Positions 29,174 through 38,712 of a stretch of 64,000 bases of DNA are shown here, piece by piece. This stretch comes from Pandoraea bronchicola (lineage in GTDB: Bacteria; Pseudomonadota; Gammaproteobacteria; Burkholderiales; Burkholderiaceae), in the NCBI RefSeq assembly GCF_902459805.1, contig NZ_CABPST010000003.1, positions 186,001-250,000 of the forward strand, written 5' to 3'. The position numbers and the translations under genes are program-made. Numbering within the stretch: the first letter of the stretch is position 1; each line of letters starts with the position of its first letter. Below the pieces are notes generated by a model. The model saw only the letters and a program-made list of their open reading frames with translations, was not told where the DNA came from and ran no database searches.

Positions 29174-30364
29174 TCAGGCAGCGCGGCGCGTGAGCGCGTC
29201 GGCCACGAGGGCGCCCAGGCGCGCAACGCCCGCCTCGATCTTCTCGGGCGGCACGGTGACAAATGACAGCCGCAGCGTATTCGATTGCGGCGTGCCGACA
29301 TAGAACGGCGCGCCGGGCACGAACGCCACATTCTGCGCAATCGCTTTTTCCAGCAAATGCATGGTGTCGATGCCGGCGGGCAATGTCAACCAGATGAACA
29401 TGCCGCCGGCCGGCGTGGTCCAGGTGGCATTGGCCGGCATGTGCTTTGCCAGCGAGGCGAGCATCGCCTTGGCTTGCGCGGCATAGAGCGTGCGGATCGA
29501 CGGGATGTGCGTGTCGAGGAAGCCATCCTTCACGACTTCGTACACGATGCGCTGCGTGAGGCTCGGCGTGTGCAGGTCGGCGGCCTGTTTGGCCTGCACG
29601 AGCTTGGCGATCACTGCCTGCGGGCCGATGACGAAGCCGAGCCGCAGTCCCGGCGCGAGCACCTTCGAGAACGAACCCATATACAGCACATGCTCCGGTG
29701 CGAGCGACATGAGACTGGGCAAGCGCTGACCTTCGTAGTCGAGTTCGCCATACGGATCGTCTTCGATGATCGCCAGTCCGTCGCGCTTGGCAACGGCCGC
29801 CAGTGCCTCACGGCGCGCCATCGGCAGGCGGCGTCCGGTCGGGTTCTGGAAGTTCGGCATGGCGTACAGAAAGCGTGCGCCATTGACGATGTCCGGCGTG
29901 AGCGCCTCGGGCAGCAAGCCGTGGTCGTCGGTTGGCACCGGCACGTATTTCGGCGCGAACAGCGAGAACGATTGCAGCGCGCCCAGATAGCTCGGGGCTT
30001 CCACCAGCACGCGGCTGCCTTCGTCGATAAAGATCTTGCCGATCAGGTCGAGGCCCTGTTGCGAGCCCGTAGTAATCAGCACGTTCTCGGGGACGAGCGT
30101 CAGGCCGTCGCGCGAGTAGCGCTTCGCGATCCACTCGCGCAGCGGTGCAAAGCCTTCGGTGGCGCTGTATTGCAGGGCCGCTTGGGGCGATTCGGTCAGT
30201 ATGCGCTCGGCGGCGGCTCGCATCTGGGCGACGGGGAAGGTGGCGGGTGAGGGCAGGCCGCCAGCGAACGAAATGACGTCGGGGCGCTCCGTGACCTTCA
30301 GAATTTCGCGAATGGCCGAGCTGGTCAGATTACGGGCACGTTCGGAATATTGCCAATCATGCAT
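29174..30364 (-). CDS. PLP-dependent aminotransferase (class I/II, 2-aminoadipate-type)
   Basis: This 396-residue fold-type I aminotransferase has the PLP-lysine motif YMGSFSKVLAPGLRLG, the cofactor motif TTGSQQGLDLIG, NFQNPTGRRL and DDPYGEL. The C-terminal LSFVTVPPEKIEAGVARL resembles LysN/KAT-type enzymes acting on 2-aminoadipate, kynurenine or branched and aromatic amino acids. The start MHDWQYSERARNLTSSAIREIL is the family N-terminus; the open frame extends a further 42 codons without support. RidA lies downstream on the same strand and may protect it from its own reactive intermediates. Confidence 0.9.
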   Translation of the reverse strand: MHDWQYSERARNLTSSAIREILKVTERPDVISFAGGLPSPATFPVAQMRAAAERILTESPQAALQYSATEGFAPLREWIAKRYSRDGLTLVPENVLITTGSQQGLDLIGKIFIDEGSRVLVEAPSYLGALQSFSLFAPKYVPVPTDDHGLLPEALTPDIVNGARFLYAMPNFQNPTGRRLPMARREALAAVAKRDGLAIIEDDPYGELDYEGQRLPSLMSLAPEHVLYMGSFSKVLAPGLRLGFVIGPQAVIAKLVQAKQAADLHTPSLTQRIVYEVVKDGFLDTHIPSIRTLYAAQAKAMLASLAKHMPANATWTTPAGGMFIWLTLPAGIDTMHLLEKAIAQNVAFVPGAPFYVGTPQSNTLRLSFVTVPPEKIEAGVARLGALVADALTRRAA

Positions 30365-30506
30365 GATGGTCTCGCTTTGAGAGTGCGGCCTTGCTGAGCG
30401 GCCGCGAGTATCAGGCGTTGCGGGTGCCACGTGTGTAAAGGCAGGCGCCAACGCCGGGGGGGCAGGTGCGTTACGGTGCAGGGATCGCATGCACCGCGAC
30501 GTGCCT

Positions 30507-31403
30507 TCAGACCGGTTTGCCCGTGAGTCGCGAGGCGCCGATCTTCATGTTCTTGCCGAGTGCGATAGTGAGTACGACGCCAGCGGCGAAGAGCCACGTC
30601 ACTGCGTCGACCTGTTCACCGAAGAAGAGGGCGGACAGCGCAATCGTGAAGAAAATTTGAAGCAATTGTACTTGGCCCACGCGTGCGATTCCGCCCATGG
30701 CGAGACCGGCATACCACGCGAAAAAGCCAATGAACTGCGAGAAGAGGGTGACGTAGGCGAATGCGCCCCAGGCTTTGCCGCTCACGGGCCAGGGTTGTTG
30801 CCACGCGAGCCAGCCCACCGGCAACACCAGCACCGGTGCGCACACCACGAGCGCCCAGCAGATCACCTGCCAGCCGCCCATCTCGCGCGCGAGTTTGCCG
30901 CCTTCGGCATACCCGAGGGCACCGATCACCACGGCGAGCAGCATCAGGCCGTCGGCGGCGTGCAGGCTGCCGCCCCCGGCACGCAGGGCGAACGCGATCA
31001 CCAGCGCACTGCCAGCGAGGGCAAAGACCCAGAAGCCGCGCGACGGACGCTCGCCGCCGAGCCAATAGGCGTAGATCGCAACGAAAAACGGCTGCAAACC
31101 GTTGACGACCGCGCCATGCGACGCCGGGATCGTCTTCATGGCCCAAGCAGAGAACACGGGGAACGCGACGATCACGCCCAGCGAGGTAATGGCAAGGCTT
31201 TTGAGCTGCGGCAGCGTAGGCCAGGGCTCACGGCGCCACCAGAGCAGGGCACCCGCGAAAATTGAGGCGACCAGCGCGCGTCCCAGTCCGTTGAGCAGCG
31301 GGTTGACTTCTGCAACGACGATGCGTGTCATCGGCAATGTCAGACTGAAGATCAGCACGCCGATCAGTCCGATCAGCATGCCCCGGGATTCGCGCGAATT
31401 CAT
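30507..31403 (-). CDS. EamA-family (DMT) transporter
   Basis: This 298-residue protein has ten predicted helices in two EamA repeats: GMLIGLIGVLIFSLTLPMTRIVV opens the first, and DGLMLLAVVIGALGYAEGGKLAREMGGWQVICWAL the second. The DMT family exports amino acids, nucleobases or drugs. The frame is open upstream to 31625, but the ATG ending at 31403 starts the membrane domain at the normal place. It is on the same strand as the aminotransferase, 142 bases upstream of it. Confidence 0.9.
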   Translation of the reverse strand: MNSRESRGMLIGLIGVLIFSLTLPMTRIVVAEVNPLLNGLGRALVASIFAGALLWWRREPWPTLPQLKSLAITSLGVIVAFPVFSAWAMKTIPASHGAVVNGLQPFFVAIYAYWLGGERPSRGFWVFALAGSALVIAFALRAGGGSLHAADGLMLLAVVIGALGYAEGGKLAREMGGWQVICWALVVCAPVLVLPVGWLAWQQPWPVSGKAWGAFAYVTLFSQFIGFFAWYAGLAMGGIARVGQVQLLQIFFTIALSALFFGEQVDAVTWLFAAGVVLTIALGKNMKIGASRLTGKPV

Positions 31404-31479
31404 GATGTCGCCTTGTATGACTCGTTTTGTGTGGACCGCCCGCCATGCGTTGTGCCGGGCGCTCGGTGTCACTTCGCCC

Positions 31480-32166
31480 CTAGCGCAACGTGCGCGGGCC
31501 GTCGGGGGTATCGATTTCTGCGGCGAGCGACGGCTCGACCAGTGTGGCTTCGACGTTGATGAGGGCATCTGCGCCAAGCCACTGCAATTGTTCGTTGATC
31601 GCTGCGGCCTGCGGGTGAAAGCCACGCAACAGCGAGACGGCGCAATCGGCGCTCGGCAGCGTATCGGCGGGGTGTTGCGGCGAATCCCATTGGATCAGCG
31701 TCGGCAACACCCCCTGGCCCGCGCCTTGCCATGCCGGCAAGCTGCCATCCTCGGGCACCCCGATTTGCCATGTCAGCGCCCCGCGTTGCATTTCGACGAC
31801 CGGAGCCAGCCGCTGCGGATATTGCGCTTGCCAGCGCGACAGCGAACGCGGACGCTCCACCCGTGCCACCCAATGCGCAAGATACGGTCCCCGGGCCAGA
31901 CGCGCCTGCACGGCCTCGTCGTCGAGCCCGAACCAGCGCGGACGGCTCGGTACGGGAGCGTCCGGATCGATGGCGATGATCTCCAGATACGCGCCGCCCC
32001 ACAGTCCCAGCAAACTGTTATGCGTGCCCATGCGCGCGTGCTTGCCACCGCGCTGCGGCACAACGTCCGTCAGGCCGAGTTGCTCGATGACATGGGCTTC
32101 GCCCGCCTCCAGCGTTTGTGCGGCAACGACGAGGTGATCCAGTTTCAGGGCTTGGGGTGCAGACAT
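31480..32166 (-). CDS. VOC family protein (glyoxalase-like domain)
   Basis: The 228-residue product begins LKLDHLVVAAQTLEAGEAHVIEQLGLTDVVPQRGGKHARMGTHNSLLGLWGGAYLEIIAIDPD. This is the opening beta-alpha-beta unit of the glyoxalase-like domain (PF13468 type), with a possible metal ligand pair in DHLV and YLEII. These proteins have varied lyase or dioxygenase-like chemistry, so no reaction is assigned. An ATG six codons earlier is possible. Confidence 0.8.
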   Translation of the reverse strand: MSAPQALKLDHLVVAAQTLEAGEAHVIEQLGLTDVVPQRGGKHARMGTHNSLLGLWGGAYLEIIAIDPDAPVPSRPRWFGLDDEAVQARLARGPYLAHWVARVERPRSLSRWQAQYPQRLAPVVEMQRGALTWQIGVPEDGSLPAWQGAGQGVLPTLIQWDSPQHPADTLPSADCAVSLLRGFHPQAAAINEQLQWLGADALINVEATLVEPSLAAEIDTPDGPRTLR

Positions 32167-32220
32167 GGTGGGTGCAGGCGACAAAACCGATAGCTTACTC
32201 TGCCTCGTGCCGTTAGCGAC

Positions 32221-32574
32221 TCATCCACGCGAGAGCCGCGTCACCGTTCGACGGGGCAGACGCGCGGTAATGCCGCGCCACACGAGACGCCAGCCAATGC
32301 GCCGGGCCGGCTTTCCGTCCGGGGACGAGCGTGCCGTTGCCGGATGGCTCACGCGCAAGCGCACGCCTTCCTGCCACGTGCCAAGCCATACCCGCTGACC
32401 GCGGCGAATCTCGAAACTTTCGCCGGCATGCAGCCAATGGTCGACGGGCTCGCCTTCCACGGTCAGCCACAGTACGCCCTGCAGTACCTGAAGCGATTGC
32501 GGCAACTCGGCAGCCGGGCTCTGCCAGAAGACGGTCTGTCCCTGGTCCAGTTCGAAGAGTCGGATTTCACGCAT
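32221..32574 (-). CDS. DUF2917 protein divergent from MocR regulator
   Basis: This 117-residue protein carries the DUF2917 pattern, a small cupin-like beta barrel: LDQGQTVFWQSPAAELPQSLQVLQGVLWLTVEGEPVDHWLHAGESFEIRRGQRVWLGTW. The C-terminal 35 residues are basic. No enzymatic function is established for the domain. It is divergent from a MocR-type regulator, and the intergenic region has repeated operator words, so it is a likely regulatory target. Confidence 0.83.
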   Translation of the reverse strand: MREIRLFELDQGQTVFWQSPAAELPQSLQVLQGVLWLTVEGEPVDHWLHAGESFEIRRGQRVWLGTWQEGVRLRVSHPATARSSPDGKPARRIGWRLVWRGITARLPRRTVTRLSRG

Positions 32575-32612
32575 AGCGGTCTCCAGTTGAGGGGACACTT
32601 TATCGGTTAACT

Positions 32613-32657
32613 CCGGTACAGTACCGGTACAAATATCAAGGTAATCTTCGGTACAGT
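32613..32657. promoter_or_regulatory. CGGTACA repeats, probable MocR operators
   Basis: CGGTACA occurs three times in the same direction (32614-32620, 32625-32631, 32649-32655). The first also forms a perfect dyad, CCGGTAC-A-GTACCGG (32613-32627). MocR regulators are known to bind direct repeats in divergent promoters. Confidence 0.65.
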
Positions 32658-32765
32658 TCGGGATTGACAGGGAATCTGGCCGGCGTAGAGTGGCGACCCA
32701 TGAGCGGCAATGGGCGGACACTTCGGCGGTCAAGTGCCTGTCAACCGTGCAGAGATGGGTAGACG

Positions 32766-34211
32766 ATGACGACAACGAACCGTATTTCTCCGCTGGTGCT
32801 GGCGGACAACGCCGCGCTCGACACGGCGCGCATGACGCTCGTCGATCAGCTCGTCCACTGGGCGAGCCTGCGCATCGAGGAGCGTGTTTTTCTGCCGGGC
32901 ATGCGTATGCCGTCGATCCGCTCGCTGGCGGAAGACAAACGTGTGTCGCGCTTTTCTGTGGTCGAGGCGTATGAACGTCTGGTGGCGAAGGGGTATCTTG
33001 AGGCGCGTCGCGGCTCGGGGTTCTATGTGCGTGAGCGGCCCGTGATGCCCTCGCAGAACGCTGCGGCACCGATGCTCGCGCAGGGCCCCATCGACGTGGC
33101 CTGGCTCGTGCGCAGCATGCTGCACACGGTCGCACCCGAGCGCGGTCCCGGCATGGGCTATCTGCCGCCGGGTTGGCTAGACGCCGACATGATGACGTCA
33201 GCCATGCGTTCCATGAGCCGTCAGTCGAGCGCTCATCTGCTGCACAGCGGCCATCCGCACGGCTTCCTGCCGCTGCGCGTCCAGCTGCAGACGCAACTCG
33301 CCGAACTTGAAATCGGCGCACGCCCGGAGCAGATTGTGCTGACCTCGGGCATCACGCAGGCGGTGGACTTTCTGTTGCGCCTGTACGTGCGGGCGGGCGA
33401 TACGGTGCTCGTAGGCGATCCGGCGTGGTTCGTGATGTTCGGACGCATCGCATCGCAAGGCGCGAACACCGTCGGCGTGCCGTACACGCCTGACGGGCCC
33501 GATATGCAGGCGCTGGAGCGTCTGGTGCAGCAGCATCGACCCAAGTTGCTGATCGTGAACTCGATCCTGCAGAACCCGACGGGCACGTCGCTGACTCCGG
33601 CGCGCGCTTTCCAGATCCTGCGTCTGGCGGAACAGTATGACTTCATGGTGCTCGAGGACGATATCTACTGCGACCTGTGCCCGCCGCACCAGCCAGTGGC
33701 GCGTCTGGCGAGTCTCGATCAACTCAAGCGCGTGATTTACATGGGGAGCTTCTCGAAGACGCTCGCCGCGAATCTGCGCGTGGCGTTCGTGGCGTGTTCG
33801 CCCGAGTTGGCGAAGACGTTCGTCGACCACAAGATGCTCTCGGGTTCGACCACGCCGGAGATCAACGAACGCATCGTCTACAAGGCGCTCACTGAGGGGC
33901 ACTACCGGCGTCACGTGGAGCGCTTGCGCTCGCGGCTCGATGAGGTGCGCGACAGCACGCGACGGCATCTGGAACGGATCGGCCTGCGCATGTTCGGCGA
34001 TCCGACGTCGGGCATGTTCCTTTGGGCCGACACGGGGGTCGATACGAGCGCCGTCGCGGCCGCAGGCCACGAGGCCGGCTTTCTGTTTGCGCCGGGGGCG
34101 TTGTTTTCGCCGCGTCAGGTGCCGAGTACGTGGATGCGCATGAACATTGCATGCTCCAGCGATCCCGCCATGCTGACGTTTCTGTCGCGGCAGCTCGAAC
34201 TGGCCGCCTGA
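32766..34211 (+). CDS. MocR-type regulator (GntR HTH fused to aminotransferase)
   Basis: This 481-residue protein joins an N-terminal GntR winged helix (residues about 23-92: MRMPSIRSLAEDKRVSRFSVVEAYERLVAKGYLEARRGSGFYV) to a fold-type I aminotransferase domain (about 120-480). That domain keeps the PLP-lysine in YMGSFSKTLAANLRVAF and the NPTGTSL and EDDIYCDL motifs. MocR proteins use PLP as effector and control amino-acid or vitamin B6-related genes. The divergent DUF2917 gene and repeated CGGTACA sites suggest autoregulation. Confidence 0.92.
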   Translation: MTTTNRISPLVLADNAALDTARMTLVDQLVHWASLRIEERVFLPGMRMPSIRSLAEDKRVSRFSVVEAYERLVAKGYLEARRGSGFYVRERPVMPSQNAAAPMLAQGPIDVAWLVRSMLHTVAPERGPGMGYLPPGWLDADMMTSAMRSMSRQSSAHLLHSGHPHGFLPLRVQLQTQLAELEIGARPEQIVLTSGITQAVDFLLRLYVRAGDTVLVGDPAWFVMFGRIASQGANTVGVPYTPDGPDMQALERLVQQHRPKLLIVNSILQNPTGTSLTPARAFQILRLAEQYDFMVLEDDIYCDLCPPHQPVARLASLDQLKRVIYMGSFSKTLAANLRVAFVACSPELAKTFVDHKMLSGSTTPEINERIVYKALTEGHYRRHVERLRSRLDEVRDSTRRHLERIGLRMFGDPTSGMFLWADTGVDTSAVAAAGHEAGFLFAPGALFSPRQVPSTWMRMNIACSSDPAMLTFLSRQLELAA

Positions 34212-34333
34212 CATCGCGGGAGGCGGTCTTCCGGTTGGCAGCAGAGCATGCCGCTGCCCCCCGGTTTTGCCGGGTCTCGATGCAACTTTCCGTATCTTCG
34301 CGCAACTTGCCTCGAAATAACCCTCCTGGCGGC

Positions 34334-34362
34334 CTTGAAATGCCGGCGTCCTGTCCCTATGT
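34334..34362 (+). promoter_or_regulatory. Sigma-32 heat-shock promoter of htpG
   Basis: CTTGAAA (34334-34340), 14 bases, then CCCTATGT (34355-34362) fits the RpoH consensus in sequence and spacing. It lies about 100 bases upstream of the htpG start. Confidence 0.78.
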
Positions 34363-34464
34363 TCCGATCTGTACCGCCGCTCAGGCAGCGCGCGCGCAAG
34401 TGCGCCGGGCGGCGGTCAGCGTCGATATTCCATCCATCTCACCGATTCACGAGGGTTCCCGACC

Positions 34465-36351
34465 ATGGCGCAAGAAACCATGAGCTTTCAGGCAGAAGTC
34501 AAACAGCTTCTGCAACTGATGATTCATTCGCTGTACAGCAACAAGGAAATCTTCCTGCGCGAACTGATCTCCAACGCTTCAGATGCCGCCGACAAGCTGC
34601 GCTTCGAAGCCATCAACAACGCCGCGCTGTACGAGCAGGATCCGGAACTCAAGATTCGCGTGTCGTTCGACAAGAACGCGCGCACCGTCACCATCGAGGA
34701 CAACGGCATCGGCATGAGCCGCGAGGAAGCCATCTCGCATCTCGGCACGATCGCCAAGTCCGGCACCAAGGAGTTCTTCTCGCGCCTGTCGGGCGATCAG
34801 CAGAAGGACGCCGCGCTCATCGGCCAGTTCGGCGTGGGCTTCTACTCTGGCTTCATCGTGGCCGATCGCATGACGGTCGAATCGCGCCGCGCCGGTCTGC
34901 CGGCAGCAGAGGGCGTGCGCTGGTCGTCGACCGGCGAGGGCGACTTCTCGGTCGAGACGATCGAGCGCGCTTCGCGCGGCACGGCCATCACACTGCATCT
35001 GCGCGAAGGCGAAGACGAACTGCTTTCGTCGTGGCGGCTGCAGTCGATCATTCGCAAGTACTCCGACCACATTTCGCTGCCGATCGTGATGCGCGGCGAG
35101 ACGTGGGACGAAGAGAAGAAGGCGATGGTCCCCGCCGAGACCGACGAGACCGTCAATCAGGCGAGCGCCCTGTGGACGCGCAGCAAGAGCGAAATCACCG
35201 ACGAGCAGTACACGCAGTTCTACCAGCACATCGCGCACGATATGCAGGCGCCGCTGGCCTGGACGCACAATCGTGTCGAAGGCCGCAGCGAATACACGCA
35301 ACTGCTCTACGTGCCCGGCCATGCCCCCTACGATCTCTGGGATCGCAACGCGCAGGGCGGGCTGAAGCTGTACGTCAAGCGCGTGTTCATCATGGATGAC
35401 GCCGACCAGCTGCTGCCGAACTACCTGCGCTTCGTGCGCGGGGTGGTCGACTCGGCCGATCTGCCGCTGAACGTGTCGCGTGAAATCCTGCAGGAAAGCC
35501 GCGACGTGAAGGCGATCCGCGAAGGCTGCGCAAAGCGCGTACTCGGTCTGCTCGAGGATCTGGCCGAGAACCAGAAAGACAAATACACGCAGTTCTGGGG
35601 CGCGTTCGGCCAGGTGCTCAAGGAAGGCACCGGCGAAGATCATGCGAACCGTGAGCGCATTGCCAAGCTGCTGCGCTTTGCAAGCACGCACAACGACTCG
35701 GCTGAACAGAGCGTGTCGCTCGCCGACTACGTGAGCCGGATGAAGGAAGGCCAGGACAAGATTTACTACGTCACGGCGGAGAGCTGGGTGGCGGCAAGCC
35801 ACAGCCCGCATCTCGAAGTCTTCCGCAAGAAGGGCGTGGAAGTGCTGCTGCTGACGGATCGCGTCGACGAGTGGATGCTCTCCTACGTGCATGAGTTCGA
35901 CGGCAAGGCCCTCGTGAGCGTGGCGCGTGGCGATCTGGATCTGGGCGCGCTGGAGGATGCGGGCGAGAAAGCGGCGCAGGAGAAAACCAGCGACGAACTG
36001 AAGCCGCTCGTCGAGAAGATGAAGGAAGTGCTCGGCGACAAGGCCAAGGACGTGCGTGTGACGTTCCGTCTGACCGATTCGCCGTCGTGCCTGGTGTCGG
36101 ACGAGAACGATATGAGCGGCACGCTCCAGCGTCTGATGAAGGCGGCCGGGCAGAAGATGCCGGAATTCCGTCCGATTCTCGAAATCAACCCGGAGCACGC
36201 GCTGATCCAGCGCCTCTCGGCCGAAAGTGCCGATCTGTCCGACTGGGCGCAACTCCTGTTCGATCAGGCGTTGCTTGCCGAAGGGGGCAACCTCGAAGAC
36301 CCGGCAGCGTTCGTGAAGCGTACCAACGCGCTGTTGCTCGCCGCACGCTGA
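34465..36351 (+). CDS. htpG: Chaperone HtpG (Hsp90)
   Basis: This 628-residue bacterial Hsp90 is an ATP-driven chaperone. The N-terminal GHKL ATPase domain has [46 protein letters not shown] and [15 protein letters not shown]. The middle domain contains [20 protein letters not shown], and the C-terminal dimerisation domain ends near LLLAAR. Length and domains are normal. A sigma-32 promoter precedes it and an intrinsic terminator follows, so it is a single-gene heat-shock unit. Confidence 0.97.
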   Translation: MAQETMSFQAEVKQLLQLMIHSLYSNKEIFLRELISNASDAADKLRFEAINNAALYEQDPELKIRVSFDKNARTVTIEDNGIGMSREEAISHLGTIAKSGTKEFFSRLSGDQQKDAALIGQFGVGFYSGFIVADRMTVESRRAGLPAAEGVRWSSTGEGDFSVETIERASRGTAITLHLREGEDELLSSWRLQSIIRKYSDHISLPIVMRGETWDEEKKAMVPAETDETVNQASALWTRSKSEITDEQYTQFYQHIAHDMQAPLAWTHNRVEGRSEYTQLLYVPGHAPYDLWDRNAQGGLKLYVKRVFIMDDADQLLPNYLRFVRGVVDSADLPLNVSREILQESRDVKAIREGCAKRVLGLLEDLAENQKDKYTQFWGAFGQVLKEGTGEDHANRERIAKLLRFASTHNDSAEQSVSLADYVSRMKEGQDKIYYVTAESWVAASHSPHLEVFRKKGVEVLLLTDRVDEWMLSYVHEFDGKALVSVARGDLDLGALEDAGEKAAQEKTSDELKPLVEKMKEVLGDKAKDVRVTFRLTDSPSCLVSDENDMSGTLQRLMKAAGQKMPEFRPILEINPEHALIQRLSAESADLSDWAQLLFDQALLAEGGNLEDPAAFVKRTNALLLAAR

Positions 36352-36380
36352 TCGCGGCATCGCAGGTAGCGTCGTTAAGA

Positions 36381-36412
36381 AGCCCCCGCACCGAAAGGCT
36401 GCGGGGGCTTTT
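36381..36412 (+). terminator. htpG terminator
   Basis: AGCCCCCGCA pairs with TGCGGGGGCT around a 9-base loop and is followed by TTTTCGTTT. It lies 30 bases after the htpG stop. Confidence 0.9.
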
Positions 36413-36521
36413 CGTTTCCGGCGAGCGTCTTGCCGGCAGGGGCGCTGGACATGTCCGGCGAGTTGGGGCGGGGGCGTTGCGGACGGCGCACCGTCGCGTC
36501 GCGCCTTTATAATGCCGAGCC

Positions 36522-37118
36522 ATGACTTTCCGATTCGATGTAGGCGGGCGGCGCTGGCAGGCTGTCCCGGCACCGGCGCTCTCGCGTCGTCATAAGGACT
36601 GGCTGACCCGGGGCGGCGCGCTCACGCGCCATCTGTCGGCACTCGGCCGGGTAAGCGTGCGCGTGGTGGCCGAGCGGGTGATGCCCGCCGACGCTGACCA
36701 GTGCCGCGCCATCGGCGTGCCGCTGCGCACGCCGATGTGGGCCCGCGATGTCATCCTGATGGTCGACGACGAGCCGGTGGTCGTGGCGCACAGCGTCACG
36801 CCGCTCACCTATAGCCGCTCGATATGGCAGGCGATGCGTCGTCTGCGTACGCGACCGCTGGCGGATCTGCTCTATCACGATCCCACGGTCACGCGTTCCG
36901 TGCTGGTGTCGAGCCCGTTGGGACCCCGCCATTTGCTGCACGGCCGGGCGCGCCACGATGCCCGCGATCCACTCGTCGGCGCAACGCCGCGTGCGCGGTT
37001 GTGGGCGCGCCGCTCGGTATTTCTGCGGCACGGTGCGCCGCTGCTCGTGACCGAAGCGTTCCTGCCGCGATTCTGGCGGCGTTTGCAGGCCGCACACGGC
37101 TTGCCGGCTCGCGACTGA
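36522..37118 (+). CDS. ubiC: Chorismate pyruvate-lyase
   Basis: This 198-residue protein has the UbiC order of motifs: WLTRGGALTRHL, RDVILMVDDEPVVVAHSVTP, LGPRHLLHGRA and LWARRSVFLRHGAPLLVTEAFLP. UbiC removes pyruvate from chorismate to give 4-hydroxybenzoate, the first step of ubiquinone synthesis. ubiA is not adjacent here. It is followed after 5 bases by a DNA glycosylase gene. Confidence 0.9.
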   Translation: MTFRFDVGGRRWQAVPAPALSRRHKDWLTRGGALTRHLSALGRVSVRVVAERVMPADADQCRAIGVPLRTPMWARDVILMVDDEPVVVAHSVTPLTYSRSIWQAMRRLRTRPLADLLYHDPTVTRSVLVSSPLGPRHLLHGRARHDARDPLVGATPRARLWARRSVFLRHGAPLLVTEAFLPRFWRRLQAAHGLPARD

Positions 37119-37123
37119 GCGCG

Positions 37124-37651
37124 ATGGCGACACGCACAGCCCCCGACCTCAAACGCAACTTTGCGCCGGTGGTGGACGCGCACACGCGCGTCTTGATCCT
37201 CGGCAGCCTGCCCGGCGAAGTGTCGCTTGCGCACCAGCAGTACTACGCGCATCCGCAGAATCGCTTCTGGCATCTCGTGGGCGAGGTGATCGGCGTGCCG
37301 TTGCCGTCATTGCGGTATGACGCACGGCTGGAAGTGCTGCACACGCACGGCGTCGGACTCTGGGATGTCGTGGCAGAGGCACATCGTAAAGGCAGTCTCG
37401 ACAGCAACATACGCCTGCATGCGGGAAGCGATCTCGCGGGCTTGATCGACACGCTGCCAGCGCTGCGTGCGGTGGCGTTCAACGGCGGCACGGCCGCCCG
37501 TATCGGGCAACGCGCGTTGGCGCAGCGCGGCGTGACCATGCCAGTGGTGGTGCTGCCGTCGAGCAGTCCGGCCTATACGATTCCGTATGCGACAAAACGC
37601 GACGCGTGGCTCGCATTGCGCGACTGGTTGGGGACAACGGCATCTGCCTGA
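37124..37651 (+). CDS. DNA-deoxyinosine glycosylase (uracil-DNA glycosylase superfamily)
   Basis: This 175-residue protein contains the family 6 uracil-DNA glycosylase superfamily core: VLILGSLPGEVSLAHQQYYAHPQNRFWHLVGEV (active-site motif GSLPGE and the NRFW segment), GVGLWDVV, and LPSSSPAY near the end. These enzymes remove hypoxanthine (deaminated adenine) from DNA. The open frame reaches 100 codons further upstream, overlapping ubiC, but MATRTAPDLKRNFAPVVD is the natural start. Confidence 0.88.
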   Translation: MATRTAPDLKRNFAPVVDAHTRVLILGSLPGEVSLAHQQYYAHPQNRFWHLVGEVIGVPLPSLRYDARLEVLHTHGVGLWDVVAEAHRKGSLDSNIRLHAGSDLAGLIDTLPALRAVAFNGGTAARIGQRALAQRGVTMPVVVLPSSSPAYTIPYATKRDAWLALRDWLGTTASA

Positions 37652-37757
37652 ATCCACCGGCATGACCGGTGGCGACGAGGCGTGCCTGACGGCTGTCCCG
37701 CGCGAACCCGGTACAATGCGAACCCATCGGAATTTCCCGAGCTTCACTGAAGGACAC

Positions 37758-38600
37758 ATGACCCTCATCAAACGCAAATCCATCGAAGCCGAAGCGTTCG
37801 TCGGCGACGAGCGCGCCGCACGTGCTCCCCGTCCCGCTTATCAGCCGCGCTTCGCGCCGGTGACATTCTCTGAACAGGGTGGCGTGCGTTACCTGCACTT
37901 CGGCACGGAGTGGGTGCAAGGGGCAATGCGTCTGTCCAAGCCTGACCGTATTGAGCTGGAATATGCGCAGCAGATGATGGCGTGGTTGCTGTTCATGCGC
38001 GCGCCGAAGCACGTGGTGCAACTGGGCCTCGGCACCGGCTCGATCACCAAATTCTCGCATCAGCATTTCCCGCGCACGCAGGTGACGGCAGTTGAGCTGA
38101 ACCCCGCCGTGGTCGTTGCCGCTCGCACGATGTTCAGCCTGCCGGATGACTCACGTCACCTGAAGGTGCTGGAAGCGGATGCCTGGGATTTCGTTACCGA
38201 TACCGCGAACCACGGGTCGGTCGACGTGCTGCAAGTCGATCTCTACGACGCCACCGCGCGTGGCCCGGTGCACGACACGCCGGCCTTCTACAAGGCCTGC
38301 CGTGCCACGCTGCGCGAGCCGGGCATGCTGACGATGAATCTGTTCGGTGATCACGACAGCTATCCGAAGAACATCCGTCGTTTGCGTCAGGCCTTCGACA
38401 ACCGTGTGATCGAATTCCCGGAAGTGCATGACGGCAACGTCATCGTGCTGGCCTTCAACGGCCCGCTGCTGTCGGTCGAGTGGAAGGACGTGGAAGCACG
38501 CGCAAAGGTGGTGGAAGCCGCCACGGGTCTGCCGGCCAAGCGTTGGGTCAAGCAGCTTCGTTCGGCCAACGGCGACGGTGGCCCTGTGCTGACGATCTGA
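37758..38600 (+). CDS. Spermidine synthase-like methyltransferase-fold protein
   Basis: The 280-residue protein shows the spermidine-synthase fold: RYLHFGTEWVQGAMRLSKPDRIELEYAQQMMAWLL, glycine loop VQLGLGTGSITKF, VELNPAVVVAAR and VDVLQVDLYDATARGP. The usual putrescine-site residues are not clearly kept, so it may not make spermidine; similar orphan proteins are common in Burkholderiales. GTACAATGCG about 45 bases upstream contains a -10-like TACAAT. A strong bidirectional terminator follows. Confidence 0.8.
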   Translation: MTLIKRKSIEAEAFVGDERAARAPRPAYQPRFAPVTFSEQGGVRYLHFGTEWVQGAMRLSKPDRIELEYAQQMMAWLLFMRAPKHVVQLGLGTGSITKFSHQHFPRTQVTAVELNPAVVVAARTMFSLPDDSRHLKVLEADAWDFVTDTANHGSVDVLQVDLYDATARGPVHDTPAFYKACRATLREPGMLTMNLFGDHDSYPKNIRRLRQAFDNRVIEFPEVHDGNVIVLAFNGPLLSVEWKDVEARAKVVEAATGLPAKRWVKQLRSANGDGGPVLTI

Positions 38601-38660
38601 CATCAGGTTCGCCATCCCGGCCGATCCCGCGCCGCTCATGCGTGTGCGGGAGACGCAAAA

Positions 38661-38690
38661 AAAAGCCAGCCGTGAGGCTGGCTTTTCTCT
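38661..38690. terminator. Bidirectional terminator
   Basis: AAAAGCCAGCC (38661-38671), GTGA loop, GGCTGGCTTTT (38676-38686). A-runs and T-runs on both sides serve the plus-strand spermidine-synthase-like gene and the minus-strand DUF2322 gene. Confidence 0.93.
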
Positions 38691-38712
38691 TGGCACGACG
38701 GCGGTTGCCGTC

